A stretch of DNA of 64,000 bases, from positions 3,720,001-3,784,000 of the forward strand of contig JAEVHH010000001.1 in NCBI GenBank assembly GCA_017607445.1. Direction: 5' to 3'. This DNA comes from Histoplasma ohiense. Taxonomy: Eukaryota > Ascomycota > Eurotiomycetes > Onygenales > Ajellomycetaceae. How positions within the stretch are numbered: the first letter of the stretch is position 1; the number at the start of each line of letters is the position of its first letter. A program made the position numbers and the translations under genes. Below the pieces are notes generated by a model, which saw only the letters and a list, made by a program, of their open reading frames with translations, did no database searches and was not told where the DNA came from. Below, piece by piece: positions 1 through 10,344 of this stretch.

Positions 1-492
1 AGCAGTTCTGATGAAGGTGGGGAGAGTAATGATAATATTATTATTGATGAGGAGTGGGGGGGAATAACCGAGCCGCCACCAGTGGATTATGAAGCGGAAT
101 ATATCGACGAGGATAAATATACCACGGTGACGGTGGAGGAGTTGGATGCTTCTTCGCGGGAAGGGTTGAGGAGAAGGGTTGATATGGAGAGTAGTGACGA
201 AGGAGAAAGTGGTGATGATGGGGAGACGAGGAATGAGGTAGAGGAGGGAGGGCGGGAGGATGGTGGGGATATGTCGAGGGTGAAGAAACGAGTATGGACC
301 AAGAACAAGAGCAAGAACACGAACAGAAGCGGTGATGGTGATAAGAATAATACATCAGATCGGCCGAAAAGTAATTCGAAGAAGAAGAAGCGGAGTTTCC
401 GATACGAGAATAAAGCGGAGCGGAGGGTAGCGAAGCTGAAGGAGCGGGCTGGTGGGAAGAAGCGGGCGAGGGAGAGGAAAGCGGGGGCATAA
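1..492 (+). CDS. RRP17: Rrp17/Nop25-type nucleolar rRNA-processing protein, C-terminal part
   Basis: The reading frame is open from base 1 to the TAA at 490-492, so this is the last 163 codons of a gene that starts outside the window. The peptide holds an acidic stretch (EYIDEDKYTTVTVEEL), then acidic and Ser/Asp-rich linkers, then a very basic tail (KKKKRSFRYENKAERRVAKL) that ends in Lys/Arg repeats. In fungi the segment 'DKYTTVTVEE' followed by 'FRYE.KAER' is characteristic of the Rrp17/Nol12 family, a nucleolar 5'-3' exonuclease-associated factor of 60S pre-rRNA processing. The catalytic N-terminal region is not visible, so the name rests on the tail alone. No intron is needed in the visible part. 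Confidence 0.6.
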   Translation, partial: SSSDEGGESNDNIIIDEEWGGITEPPPVDYEAEYIDEDKYTTVTVEELDASSREGLRRRVDMESSDEGESGDDGETRNEVEEGGREDGGDMSRVKKRVWTKNKSKNTNRSGDGDKNNTSDRPKSNSKKKKRSFRYENKAERRVAKLKERAGGKKRARERKAGA

Positions 493-922
493 ATTCCCGA
501 AGACATGTGCGAAGTATGTATTCTATTGAATTATATTTAATGGAATAAAATAAGCTGATTGAAAATTTTATGAATGTGAGCGGATTTGACCCTTGCCATC
601 TGAAGAGCTTATGGGCGGGTGCGTTGGGCAAAGGGCTACAACAACTCATCGAATCTCATCAAGGCTTTGTATATACCACAGTCGGGAAAGTAAATCATGC
701 TTGTAAAATTGGGGAATAAAATAGAGGACACAATACAGTAGCTTCAGCACCAGAACAGTGTCACGTTCTTTGGAAGATTTCTTTCTTTTGACATTTTAAA
801 CCGCAAGCTGGAAGCACAAGGTCGTAATCAAGGATGGAGAGAGCGACACAAGCGGAAATGAATTAGAAAGAAGAAACTTGATATGAATATATTCGTATAC
901 ACCCCGCCCCCTCCCCCATCAT
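493..922. other. Intergenic tail-to-tail region
   Basis: This 430-bp AT-rich spacer lies between the stop of the RRP17-like gene and the stop of the convergent tropomyosin gene. It probably holds both 3' UTRs. Open frames crossing it on the minus strand are Ser/Pro-rich mirror images of the basic gene and are not credible. I see no other feature. Confidence 0.6.
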
Positions 923-1739
923 CTACACATTGCCCATGAGAGTTTCCAGGTCCCGCAGCTCCTTCTGCAAGTCCTCATACTTCTTCGACATCTCTTCATA
1001 TTTAGCCTCCCATTGGTCACGGGAAGTCTCAAGCGCCTGGACCTTGCGCTCGTAATGTCCAGCCTTGACGTCAGTTTGGCGAAGCCTATTTGTCCATAGC
1101 AAGTGGTTGAGTCAATCAGTGCCTTATATCAACAGAATACATCTAGGAAACTCAAATGGAAAACGGGGGAGATAACCAATACGTACTTCTCATTCGTCTC
1201 ACGAAGGGTCTTGTCAGTTTCCTCGGCCTCCTCCTCGAGGAGCTGCAGACGTCTTTGCAGGGACTCGTTCTGTGTACCGTGTTGAGCATTTTCGGAGGCC
1301 GACGCCTTGGCATCCTTCAGATCAGCCTCAAGTTTCTCGACATCGGCCTCCAGCAGCTGGTTTCGGTGAGTGAGAGATTTGATTTCTTGTTCCTTTGCCA
1401 GATTCTCCTGCTCGAGAGCCTTGACTTTGCTCTGTAGTTCTTCGACCTTGGCGTGGGCATCGTCGGCCTCCAGACGGAGGGTGTTCATTTTCTAAATTTC
1501 CCAATAGGGGAAAAAGTAGACAAAGGTCAGCTTTAAAATACATCTATTTAAGTAATTTAATTGGGAGTGAGCGAATGCAATGGAAACAACCGCACTCTCT
1601 CCCCTCCCTTTCCTCCCTTCAGAGATCCGGTTGCTATAGGAGGTTTGAGTGGAAATGGAGGAAAGCTCTGGGGCTACCCGCTTCGATGTTACCCCGCGAT
1701 AAACAGACAGGGAATACAGACCTCCTTGATTCTATCCAT
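923..1739 (-). CDS. TPM1: Tropomyosin (3 exons)
   Basis: Fungal tropomyosin is a 161-residue dimeric coiled coil that coats formin-nucleated actin cables and rings. Exons on the minus strand are 1739-1722 (MDRIKE), 1491-1187 and 1085-923. The sum is 486 nt, or 161 aa plus stop, exactly the usual length. The first exon is only 18 nt and uses a GTCTGT donor. The next starts AAA-ATG-AAC and so restores MDRIKEKMNTLRLEAD. The second junction (GTACGT...TAG) joins ETNE-K to LRQTDVKAGHYERKVQALE. The heptad pattern of Leu/Ala with Glu/Lys runs through the whole protein without a break. The tiny first exon is easily missed by gene callers, which would begin at the internal Met of MNTL. It is divergent from the securin candidate. 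Confidence 0.93.
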
Positions 1740-2214
1740 GTTGAAAGATGTTTGGTAGGGCGGTCGAGTTTTAAGTGAAGAGAGTGTAAACAAGAGTGTG
1801 CTCGGTCAACGAGGCAGATGAATAAAAGACGTGGTAGCTGGTTGGGTATAGAGGGCCACAAGAGACAGCAGGCAGAGACAAGAGACCAGAAGATACAACA
1901 CAAGATGAGGGTTGTCCGATTATTATTTGTTGGGTGAGGGTCAGCAAGTTGCAGGGGAAGGTTAGCGGGTCAAAGCAAGAGAGTTAGCGGCAGAGTTAGT
2001 CGACTAGCTGGTTAGCGTGCAAGAATGATGGATTAGGTAATGTGTTATGTAAGAGACACGCGGTTTCCCTGCCAACAGAAGACCAAAACATTGACTACTG
2101 AAATCACAACTCTGTTGCGTCTACTCTTCAGACGCGATTCATTCAAGAAATTACTCCCTCACATCTGGCGGGAGAGTCCGCCTGTTGGAAGTGAAACACA
2201 TCGCTCAACTCAAA
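1740..2214. promoter_or_regulatory. Divergent promoter region, tropomyosin / securin candidate
   Basis: These 475 bp separate two head-to-head genes, so the region must hold both promoters. I see no clear TATA box. An ACGCGG element at about 2054-2059 resembles half of an MluI cell-cycle box, which would suit a mitotic regulator, but one match this short proves little. Confidence 0.4.
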
Positions 2215-3763
2215 ATGCTGGCCGCAAGAGATCAAGAAAACCTTGTCCATGCTCATCAGACTGCTGCTGCTGCTAAACCCCTGAACCAGAGTACCAGACA
2301 GCTACAGCCAAAAACACCCGGTAACAGAGCGCCGAAAACACCCTTCGGACTATCCCTGAATGACGAGAATAATCCTCTGGTTTTTGGAGGGGGAAGGAAG
2401 ACAGGAAAACCGAATAATGGACAGAACGAGAATATCCTGAAGTCAGGGCAGGATGCAATTGCTGGTGGGAATGCGTTCGTTACGCCTATGGGTAAGTTTT
2501 TCTTGCTATTCTCTGCGTTTCGATAGAGTGCAGCCGGATCTGACACCCTCTTTTCTTTCTGGTATAGCCCCACGAAGTCGTGCTCCCTTAGGAGTGAAAA
2601 CGACGAATGCGAAGGCGCAAGCTTTCCAAACCCCAGCACCCCCTTTGGGTACATCTAAACCAGTCAAGACCACAAAGAGACCTTCAGCGACTCGAAAATT
2701 GAAGCAGAGTACCCCTGAAGTGCTGCCAGGTCTGCCCAAAGTCGTTGCTACAGAGGACGAAAAGGACGATGTTCCAGATATTGAATATATGCCCCCCAAA
2801 CCAACACGTATGTTTACAAATACGCCCTCCGCCCTCCCCCTTCCAACAAATTTGATTACGATATCTCGTTTAACTTATTTGTGTTTAACAAAATTATTTC
2901 CAACAGCATTGCCAGACCCTCCAGAAGACATCCCTTATAACACAGACTTCCCACAATTCAAAGGCAAGAACCGTACACGCGGGTGGCATAAGTTATTCGT
3001 TGACGAGGAAGTCGGGGAAGATGGATTGACCCGGAAGCAGCGAGAAATCAAAGCAGAGCAGGAAGCCTATGATAAGCGGATGGACGCTCTAATCCAGGAG
3101 CAAGTCGACAACATGGAGCTGCTGGGGATCAATGTCCGCCAGTTCCCCGACGAGCCGTGTGCTGAAGAGGTGGCTGCAGAGATCATGAGGAAACGTGAGC
3201 AGAAACAACAACCAGCCAAAAGGGTCATCGTGGACCGGTCCATTTCCACTGTCAGGTCGCGCAATGCCGCAAGGATGCTCTCTCACCAGTCACGGCCTAC
3301 AGTTGCTCCACCTGTGCCAAAGCCGAAGCCGAAACCTAAACCCAAGGTCAGGTTCTCGTCGAGTTTCTCCCGTCCCAAAAAGCCCCAACAGCAGACACCA
3401 TCGAATCCGTCGACTATGCGCCATGCAGCTGCCACAACCAGTTCACGGACTACAGTTGGATATTCCAAGGGGCGAAGGTTATCGGCTAATTTGCGACAAA
3501 AAGCTGCTACCACTAATAAGAAACAGCAGCGGCAGAGTTCCATGAGCCAGGAAGGCCCAGCCTCGAACAACCCGGCAGATATCCTCTCCCCAGAGAGATA
3601 CATGGAGTTATATGGCAGCCCACCGTTTGGGAGCGAGATGTGGTCGCGGTGCAAGGCTGCGGGGTTATTTGATTCTGCGTTTGAGTGTGTGGAGAGCGAG
3701 GAGGAAGTCCCACTATTCCCTATGGAGGATGAGGAGGCTGCGAATTTCCAGCTTACGCTGTGA
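2215..3763 (+). CDS. Securin-like protein (Cut2/Pds1 type), 457 aa
   Basis: Securins hold separase inactive until the anaphase-promoting complex destroys them. Exons are 2215-2491, 2568-2807 and 2907-3763, giving 457 aa. Two short motifs support the call. RAPLG at residues 97-101, within APRSRAPLGVKTTN, matches a destruction box of RxxL type. DIEYMPP at 163-169 matches the separase-binding motif I recall from fission yeast securin Cut2, in the same order and at a similar spacing. The N-terminus has TP-rich repeats (KTPGNRAPKTPFG) and N-D-E-N. A canonical KEN box is not seen (QEN near residue 8). Residues 200-280 are helical and charged. The tail is basic, then acidic. Intron 2 (99 nt) has no in-frame stop, so retaining it would insert 33 residues right after DIEYMPPKPT. 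At 457 aa it is longer than Cut2 (about 300 aa). Confidence 0.6.
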
Positions 3764-4717
3764 TGCGGATTTACTTACAACGGTCCTTTCTTACCTTCTC
3801 TCTCTTTAAATGGAGGCATTTAAACTAGGGTTTATTGGGTGGGTCACTCCAAACGATCATAGGCGTCTGATGGACATCTGGCGTTGCGGTTTTGTTGCTA
3901 CTTGTTTTTCTTTCTGGTTGATTCCTACTATGCAGTAGCTACAGATGACCGTGCACTTTATACGGAGTAAACATTTGGCAACGGGGAAATGGCGTTTTCT
4001 GGGAGCAACCGGTATTTTTCACCTGTGGTGTAGTTAATTGTGGGAAGTAGTCCCCTGGAAGCACAATTGGGGGGGAATAGAATTAACAGCTAGGTTTACC
4101 TTGATTCTTCAGAAAGAAATTCAATACTGAATAAATAATAGAAGCGGGTGGGATTGGGACCCCTGAAGTATTCAATGTTACGTGACAGCTTTGCACTGTT
4201 GCTGTCCCGTGCAGTCTGGATCTGCAAGCTGCATTATTTAGTTCAACAGACAGGAACCCTTCGGAGCTGCTGCCACGAATAATAGAGGGCTGTGGAGGCG
4301 GCGTAACTGACCTAACTGACCGAGATTGAGCATATAATACCTTTTAATAATGTCAATTTGTTTCGGGCTGGTTTTCCAGTAAGAAGAGAATCGTGATCGC
4401 AGAAGAAAGTCCGGGTCCTCGACCTCAATTTTCGCAGTTTCGATTTGTTGAGGTCTTGTTCGGTTTACCCAGCTCTTTAGCGTCTGCGCCCACTGCTGGC
4501 CAATCCCACATGCTGCTGAGCAGTGGACTCTTGACGACTAAATTGATTAGTTCGTTTAACTATTTGTGGGTGTCTTTGTGTGTGTGCGTGGCTGTCCCTT
4601 GCTCCAACGTGTTTCCCAGGGAGCTCGCTCACCTTCCGGCCTCAACAAGATATCCTCCTCTCCTCCGCCTCCTCCTCAATTCCCTCCCTACCGCCCGCCA
4701 GCCTAGCATATACCACC
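3764..4717. other. Intergenic region upstream of the C9-methyltransferase gene
   Basis: This 950-bp spacer holds the end of the securin-like transcript and the promoter of the next gene. It contains one TACGGAGTA motif at 3961-3969, a member of the dispersed family described in the findings. The last 300 bp are pyrimidine-rich, as is usual for a fungal leader. No gene is seen. Confidence 0.5.
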
Positions 4718-6575
4718 ATGGCGAGAGCTCACTCCGAGTCCTCTGAGGACTTCGAGTTTATCGAGACTCCCGCTGCTGCATCCCAGCCTCCCTCGTCAGA
4801 TAGCTGCGGTGTGCGGACCACGGCGGTGAGCTTTCAATTCTTATCCCCTACTTATTCCATGTCTATTTTTCAATCAATTGGCTGTTTTACAATATATACT
4901 CATCAATTCTCCACATACAAATCTTCTTCTCCCTTCTGCTCTGCCAGCCCAGTGCTAATTCGAACTTTTGTAGTATCCTGCCATCAAAAATGCCCCCTTA
5001 CCGGCTGACGCCGCCGGAAGCGACAGTTTCTCCAACATCCTCCTCATCTCTCTCCTTGTCCTCGTTCCAGTTTACTTCGCCCGCCAAATCGGCGGGGGGC
5101 TGTATACTACAATCTTCCTGGCGATCCTCACCACCATCCCGATCCTCATGGTCTTCTGGTCCGTAGCCTCCTCGATCTCGCCTCGCAAGAACGAGAAGGC
5201 CAAATATCCCGGACGCCCTGTCGAGCACTACCTGCATTTCCACAGCGAGCATGACCGCGCCAGATACCATGGTAAGAGCAAGATCCCCATGGAAACCTTC
5301 CATGAGATGTACTTTGACGGCGCTGTGGATTTCAAGGGCGATTGTCTTGAGGCCATGGAGTATCGTCATGATTGGGCTGCGTTCCGCTTTACGATGAGCT
5401 TGTATAAGTTTTTCTTGACAGGAATGATTCCGGAAGTTATTATGCATACTCGTAGCCAAGGTATTATTCTTTCTTTATTTACTCTTGTCCATACCTTATA
5501 TATATATCTACATACACTAATACTCTACAGACGAGGAACAAGTCCGGGACCATTATGACCGTGGCGATGACTTCTATGGCTGGTTCCTTGGTCCACGCAT
5601 GATCTATACCAGCGGCATCATCAGCGATATCAACAGGGAAGAAACTCTCGAGGAATTGCAGGACAATAAACTTGCGGTCGTCTGCGAAAAGGTCCAGGTC
5701 AAGCGTGGTGACAGGATGCTGGACCTAGGTTGCGGCTGGGGAACCCTCGCCAAATACGCCAGCGTGCACTACGGCGCCCATGTCACCGGTATCACTCTAG
5801 GCCGCAACCAAACCAAATGGGGCAACAACGCACTACGCAACGCCGGCATCGAAGAATCCCAGAGCCGCATCGTCTGCTCCGACTACCGTGACTGCCCGGT
5901 CGTACCCGGCGGCTACAATCAGATCACCTGTCTCGAGATGGCGGAACATGTCGGCGTACGCCACCTGGCCTCATTCTTCTCGCAGGTCCATGATATGTTG
6001 AATGATGACGGTGTCTTCTTCTTGCAAATTGCCGGACTGCGCAAGGCGTGGCAGTATGAGGATCTTATTTGGGGCTTGTTCATGAACAAGTACATATTCC
6101 CCGGCGCTGATGCCAGCACGCCTCTTGGCTTTGTCATTGATCGACTTGAAGGTGCTGGCTTCGAGATTAAGGGCGTCGACACCGTTGGCGTGCACTATTC
6201 CGCGACACTGTGGCGGTGGTATCGGAACTGGATTGCTAATAAGGAGAAGGTGGAAGCCAAGTATGGCAAGAGGTGGTATAGGGTATGTCCTCATTCCACG
6301 CTTCCCTAATAGTCCGGTCCCATATGTACAAAAGGCTAACAAACAACCCCTTCCCCTCCATATAGATCTGGGAATTCTTCCTCGCCTACTCCATCATCAT
6401 CTCGCGCCAGGGCAGCGCTACCTGCTGGCAAATTGTAGCAGTGAAGAACATCAACTCCACGCACCGCATCGAGGGCGTCCCGTCGCAGTTCGGCCTGGCC
6501 GGCGCTCGAGAGGCTAGCATGAAAAATGTTGGCAACGGATCTATGCCGTCAGCTCACATTCCTACTAAGGCGTGA
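4718..6575 (+). CDS. Sphingolipid C9-methyltransferase (glucosylceramide pathway), 518 aa
   Basis: This enzyme adds the C9 methyl branch to the sphingoid base of fungal glucosylceramide, using S-adenosylmethionine at the ER membrane. Exons are 4718-4825, 4974-5460, 5531-6282 and 6366-6575, 519 codons including the stop, in frame across all junctions. Two adjacent membrane segments lie at about residues 57-73 and 77-97. They are followed by a cyclopropane-fatty-acid-synthase-type methyltransferase domain: the 'DHYDRGDDFYGWFLGPRMIYTSG' type entry at 205-227, SAM motif I LDLGCGWG at 262-269, and CLEMAEHVG in the active-site region. The N-terminal membrane pair plus this domain distinguishes fungal C9-methyltransferases from bacterial CFA synthase. 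I see no broken residue. Many fungi carry one or two copies, and I cannot tell which paralogue this is. Confidence 0.9.
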
Positions 6576-7417
6576 GCAAGAGGTTCTTATCTATAGATTC
6601 TTTGATTTTTGAGTCATGGTGGGATGAGAGTTGGTCTGTTATGGCTGTCCGTGTGTGTCAGGATAGGTAGAAATAGGGTAAATGGGGTAAATGGGGTAAA
6701 TGGGGTAAATGGGGTAAGAGGGAAAGAGGAGAGTGATGTATAATGGTAAGGGGTTGATTACGTCCCGGAGAAGGAATTTGAGAAAGACAAGGGGAATCTG
6801 AGGAAGGAGAAGTGCATGTTAATGCACTGCATAGGAAACTGAAAAATGGAACATGAGGTAAGGCAAGGCAAGGAATGTATATCATTTTGTATGTTCATTC
6901 AAGTTGCCCTAGGCAAATGGGTTGAAATTTCTTTTTCTTCTCCCTTTCCCCCACTATACCTTGAATACTATGGTTTGTTTTTGTTATTCATTCTGTTGAA
7001 AAGATGTGAGGTGAATACTCTTTTGATGAGAACTTGAATCCATGACCGAGCATGGAGTACAGGGAGAAAATTGAGTGCAGTTGATATAAACTATACAAGC
7101 AAGTTCGCTACTCCAGCCTTGAGGAGAAAAGGAGTGCGCATGATTGTTTGCTATTTTGTGTATGAGAGAAAAAATATGATATTAATTTTGGACTTTTATA
7201 ATAAATCTGTAAAAGGGGAATAGTAAACTTCTTGATAGCACGGACTTGGTGCCAAGACCGCCATGTCGTCAACTCGGGCCCAAGCCGCTCTCCAACAACC
7301 TTGAAGCTTCAAGCTCCAACATCCTTTGTATGCATTCTATACATAGTGCACACATAATACACGCCAGCAGGTCCCAACGAACTACACCATCCAGTTGCCC
7401 TGCCTTCAGCAGCAACC
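6576..7417. other. Intergenic region with G-rich repeat
   Basis: These 840 bp lie between the C9-methyltransferase and BIG1. The first 150 bp carry the G-run tandem repeat listed separately. The rest is AT-rich without a credible gene. The last 150 bp are pyrimidine- and C-rich, likely the BIG1 promoter and leader. Confidence 0.5.
6676..6714 (+). repeat. Period-9 tandem repeat with five G-runs (G-quadruplex motif)
   Basis: Runs of G sit at 6676-6678, 6684-6687, 6693-6696, 6702-6705 and 6711-6714, each separated by the same five bases TAAAT. This is a near-perfect tandem array of GGGGTAAAT units and matches the G4-N5 pattern of intramolecular G-quadruplexes. It starts about 100 bp after the stop codon of the C9-methyltransferase and lies on its sense strand, so it probably lies in the mRNA 3' UTR. 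Confidence 0.85.
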
Positions 7418-8863
7418 ATGTGGATCAACGGGCTGGGGCTCTTTGCTCTCGCATCGGTAGCACTACCAGCCGTCGACGCCTTCAAAGACACATCGCCTTT
7501 CTTCCTCTTCTCTACACACGAGTGAGTTTGCCAAACCAAACACATATATACCATCTATCCTATATGCCCGCGCATTATCATCCCATCCCCCCCCCCAGCC
7601 CCTTTCTCCCATGAACGAAAGCCACTGACAACCAACCAACATAATTTCTAATATACAGAACTCCCTTTGTCTCACGCCAGCTCGAATCCGCACATACGCT
7701 CTCCTCCTCCCTTTCATCTTCCCTCAAATCTTGTTCTGCAGCCACCTACATCCTTATCTCCCAGCCGGGCGTGCACGCGCGCGATTACAGCACGGGCGAT
7801 GCCGCGCCACAGCTGCGGCGTCGGGTGCTGAAGCTGGATGGGGAGGTGAAGGGGAGTTTGGCGGTTAGTGAAGTTGTGGGGAGGGTGGATGTGGATGAGT
7901 TACAAGGGATTTTGGAAGAGGGGTGTGGGGTGGAGGCTGATAGGATTGATGGGTCGGGTGAGTTTTATTTTTCAATTCTATTTGCGTTTTTATCATTTCA
8001 TGGCTATATACTTGGGGAAGAAGCGGGGAAGTTGCTAATAATTTGATGCCGACTGGGCGTTGTCTAAGGAGAAGCTGGTATCGCACCGCAGGCATACACG
8101 AAGACGCCGCTGGTTGTCAGGGTTGATTTTGCCGGCGTAGCGACGGACTTGAATAGGTCGGAGCAACTTGTCAAGAATGGTGGGTACACCAAAAACGAAA
8201 CAAGAAGAAGAAAATGGTGTACAGGCCCTGCGCTATGCGCTTCTAGGAATGTATTTGCTGAGTGAACAAAACCGTCCGTTAGATAAATTCCTTAATGCCC
8301 TCATCGACCGTCTTCCGTCCCGCGATTACACCGTACTTTATACCACGACCCCAAGAGAGGCTACTCCGGCAGGTATCCAAATAGAGGAGGAACCAGCTTT
8401 ATATGAAATGATGGACGAAGATATCTTTCAGAACCCGCTACAGATGAACATGAAACGGGACAACATGGCACATTCGCTTTTGCGCCGTGATGGGAGTGGC
8501 GAGGCCGAAGGCGATATCAAGGATGACATCGACGAGCAATTGAGGAATCTGCCTTTGTTCGAGAAGTATCAGTTTCTTAGTCCAGGTTCGTCTTCCTTCT
8601 GAAGTTTCCCCTTTCTTGGTGCCAGCCTCCCGCGGTATTGATCTTATCTGTGTTCCTATCCATGGTAAGGACATACATATCCCACTGACACATCATATTA
8701 TTATTCTTTTTTTATCTTCGCAGGAATATTCATGGGCCTGATGATTAGCCTGTTGATCGTCGTGATCATATATTTTGGCATTTCAGCTATGCTAAGCTTG
8801 AAGGTGTCCTATGTTGCGTTTGAGAAAGATAGTGGTCCTGCGGCGGTGAAGAAGCAGCAATAA
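7418..8863 (+). CDS. BIG1: Big1, V-ATPase / cell-wall beta-1,6-glucan ER protein, 318 aa
   Basis: Big1 is an ER membrane protein needed for beta-1,6-glucan and related to the V-ATPase assembly factor Voa1. Exons are 7418-7521, 7659-7957, 8069-8179, 8283-8585 and 8724-8863, 319 codons with stop. The first residues (MWINGLGLFALASVALPAVDA) form a cleavable signal peptide. They are followed by FKDTSPFFLFST, which I recognise as the start of mature fungal Big1. The lumenal part contains the 'YTVLYTTTPRE' segment. A single membrane helix near the C-terminus (GIFMGLMISLLIVVIIYFG) follows FEKYQFLSPG, and a short KK-rich cytosolic tail ends in KKQQ. The third exon uses an AAG acceptor, and the intron before DKFLNALIDRLP uses GTGGGT. 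Both were chosen to keep frame and family alignment. Confidence 0.87.
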
Positions 8864-8930
8864 AAGTGCTTCCCCTTAATTGTATTTTCATAAGCCTCTT
8901 TCGAAATGGAGAGGTATCTGGTGTTGTGTT

Positions 8931-8964
<34 letters not shown>

Positions 8965-10344
8965 CTTTCTTCACATACATGTCTTTCGTATTCTTTGCCT
9001 TTTTATTGGGTTTGAACTTATGACAGCGCGGGATTGTCTGTTTGACTTGTCCATTTTTGATATTGAATATGTTTGTTTTCGTCTATTGATGTTCCCTTTT
9101 CTCTACACACTTTCTTGATGTCAACGGGTTTCTTTCTTTCTTTCCTTTTTTTTTTTTTTTTTTTTTTTTTTGGCACAACAGAGACATTCATTTCTCCTTG
9201 CACAAGTACACAAGTCAACAGCAATGTGCTATAGACGTCTGCATACACCCAATGATACTACTATGCGTTGCGCCTTTTTCTCCTTGTCTTTATCGGCTCT
9301 GAGGAGGGAGAAGAAGTGGAAAGGCGGTGGAATAAAATATCCCGTTTTGAGAAACTTTAGTTCGGTGGGAGAATTTTCTGGCGAATTTTCAACACACAGG
9401 TCTTTTGCCTGTATAGAGCGGGGACCAAGAGATGGAAGTTACTGAAGGACATATAATACACTCTGCTTGTACGGGTATACACTGGGCTCTCTGGGCATGA
9501 CAGGAGTTTCTACTGTGCACTTCTGACCTTGAGATATCAATGCTCAGGGCGGTATGGGCACTGGGGACCGCAAGATGATAAAAAGGAAACGGTATCCGCC
9601 GCGTCGCCGTATCTTATCCCTCTGTAAAAATCCCGGGTATGCGTTTGGCTGGATATTTTCAAGATACTGTCATAATGTGCGTAATAAACTGACTTTTGCC
9701 TCTGTTTCAGACAAGAAACAAAATCACGTGCTGATATCTATTTTCGGCTGCGATCAGGGGAAGTTCTTGGCATCCATTCCTCTTCTAGAAGAGTGCTCCA
9801 CTTTTAACCCCTCTGGCAGCCAATTGCAGGCCGCCAATCCAATTCCAGTAGCACCACGCGTCCAGCCCTTGAGCCTCATCACAGCATCTTCCAACATCCT
9901 CAAAATATCCTGACGCTCGCTGCGCTCTCTTCTGTTTTGCCCGTGTTCGCTCGTTATTTCAGTATCTTTCTTACGCATAACTGCGTCTTCTCCTCTGCTC
10001 TCCGTGGATCTGCCATCCCCCCGTGTTTCATTTTGCTTTTCCCCGACTTCTCGCTTCATTCGAACAACGATTCGTCGCAGACTCGGGTTTGCTCCGTTTA
10101 CCCCCCCCCGCCCTCCCCAGGAAAATACCCCTCCTGCCGGCGACAGTACTTCTGTATATAGGATAGAAGCACCTATCTGCTACTTTCAATATCAATTAGG
10201 GCCTTCGATACGCCCATCGGACTGCTAAACTCACTGCTCGAACTCAAGGATACCCTATCTTGGGGGGAATTTGGTATCACTGTTAATATCACCCAAAAAA
10301 TCTCTGTCTTTACTGGCTGACACCTTTCCCGAGTCTCATCGACT
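8864..10344. other. Intergenic region with two long poly-T tracts
   Basis: This 1.48-kb spacer lies between BIG1 and the Csi2-like gene. It holds T32 at 8933-8964 and T26 at 9146-9171. The stretch 9550-10340 is pyrimidine-rich and probably holds the promoter and leader of the downstream gene. The open frames here have no recognisable content. Confidence 0.5.
8933..9171 (+). repeat. Poly-T tracts (T32 and T26)
   Basis: There is an uninterrupted T32 at 8933-8964 and a T26 at 9146-9171, 180 bp apart, in the 3' flank of BIG1. Tracts of this length slip during sequencing and copying, so their lengths may be inexact. Confidence 0.85.
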
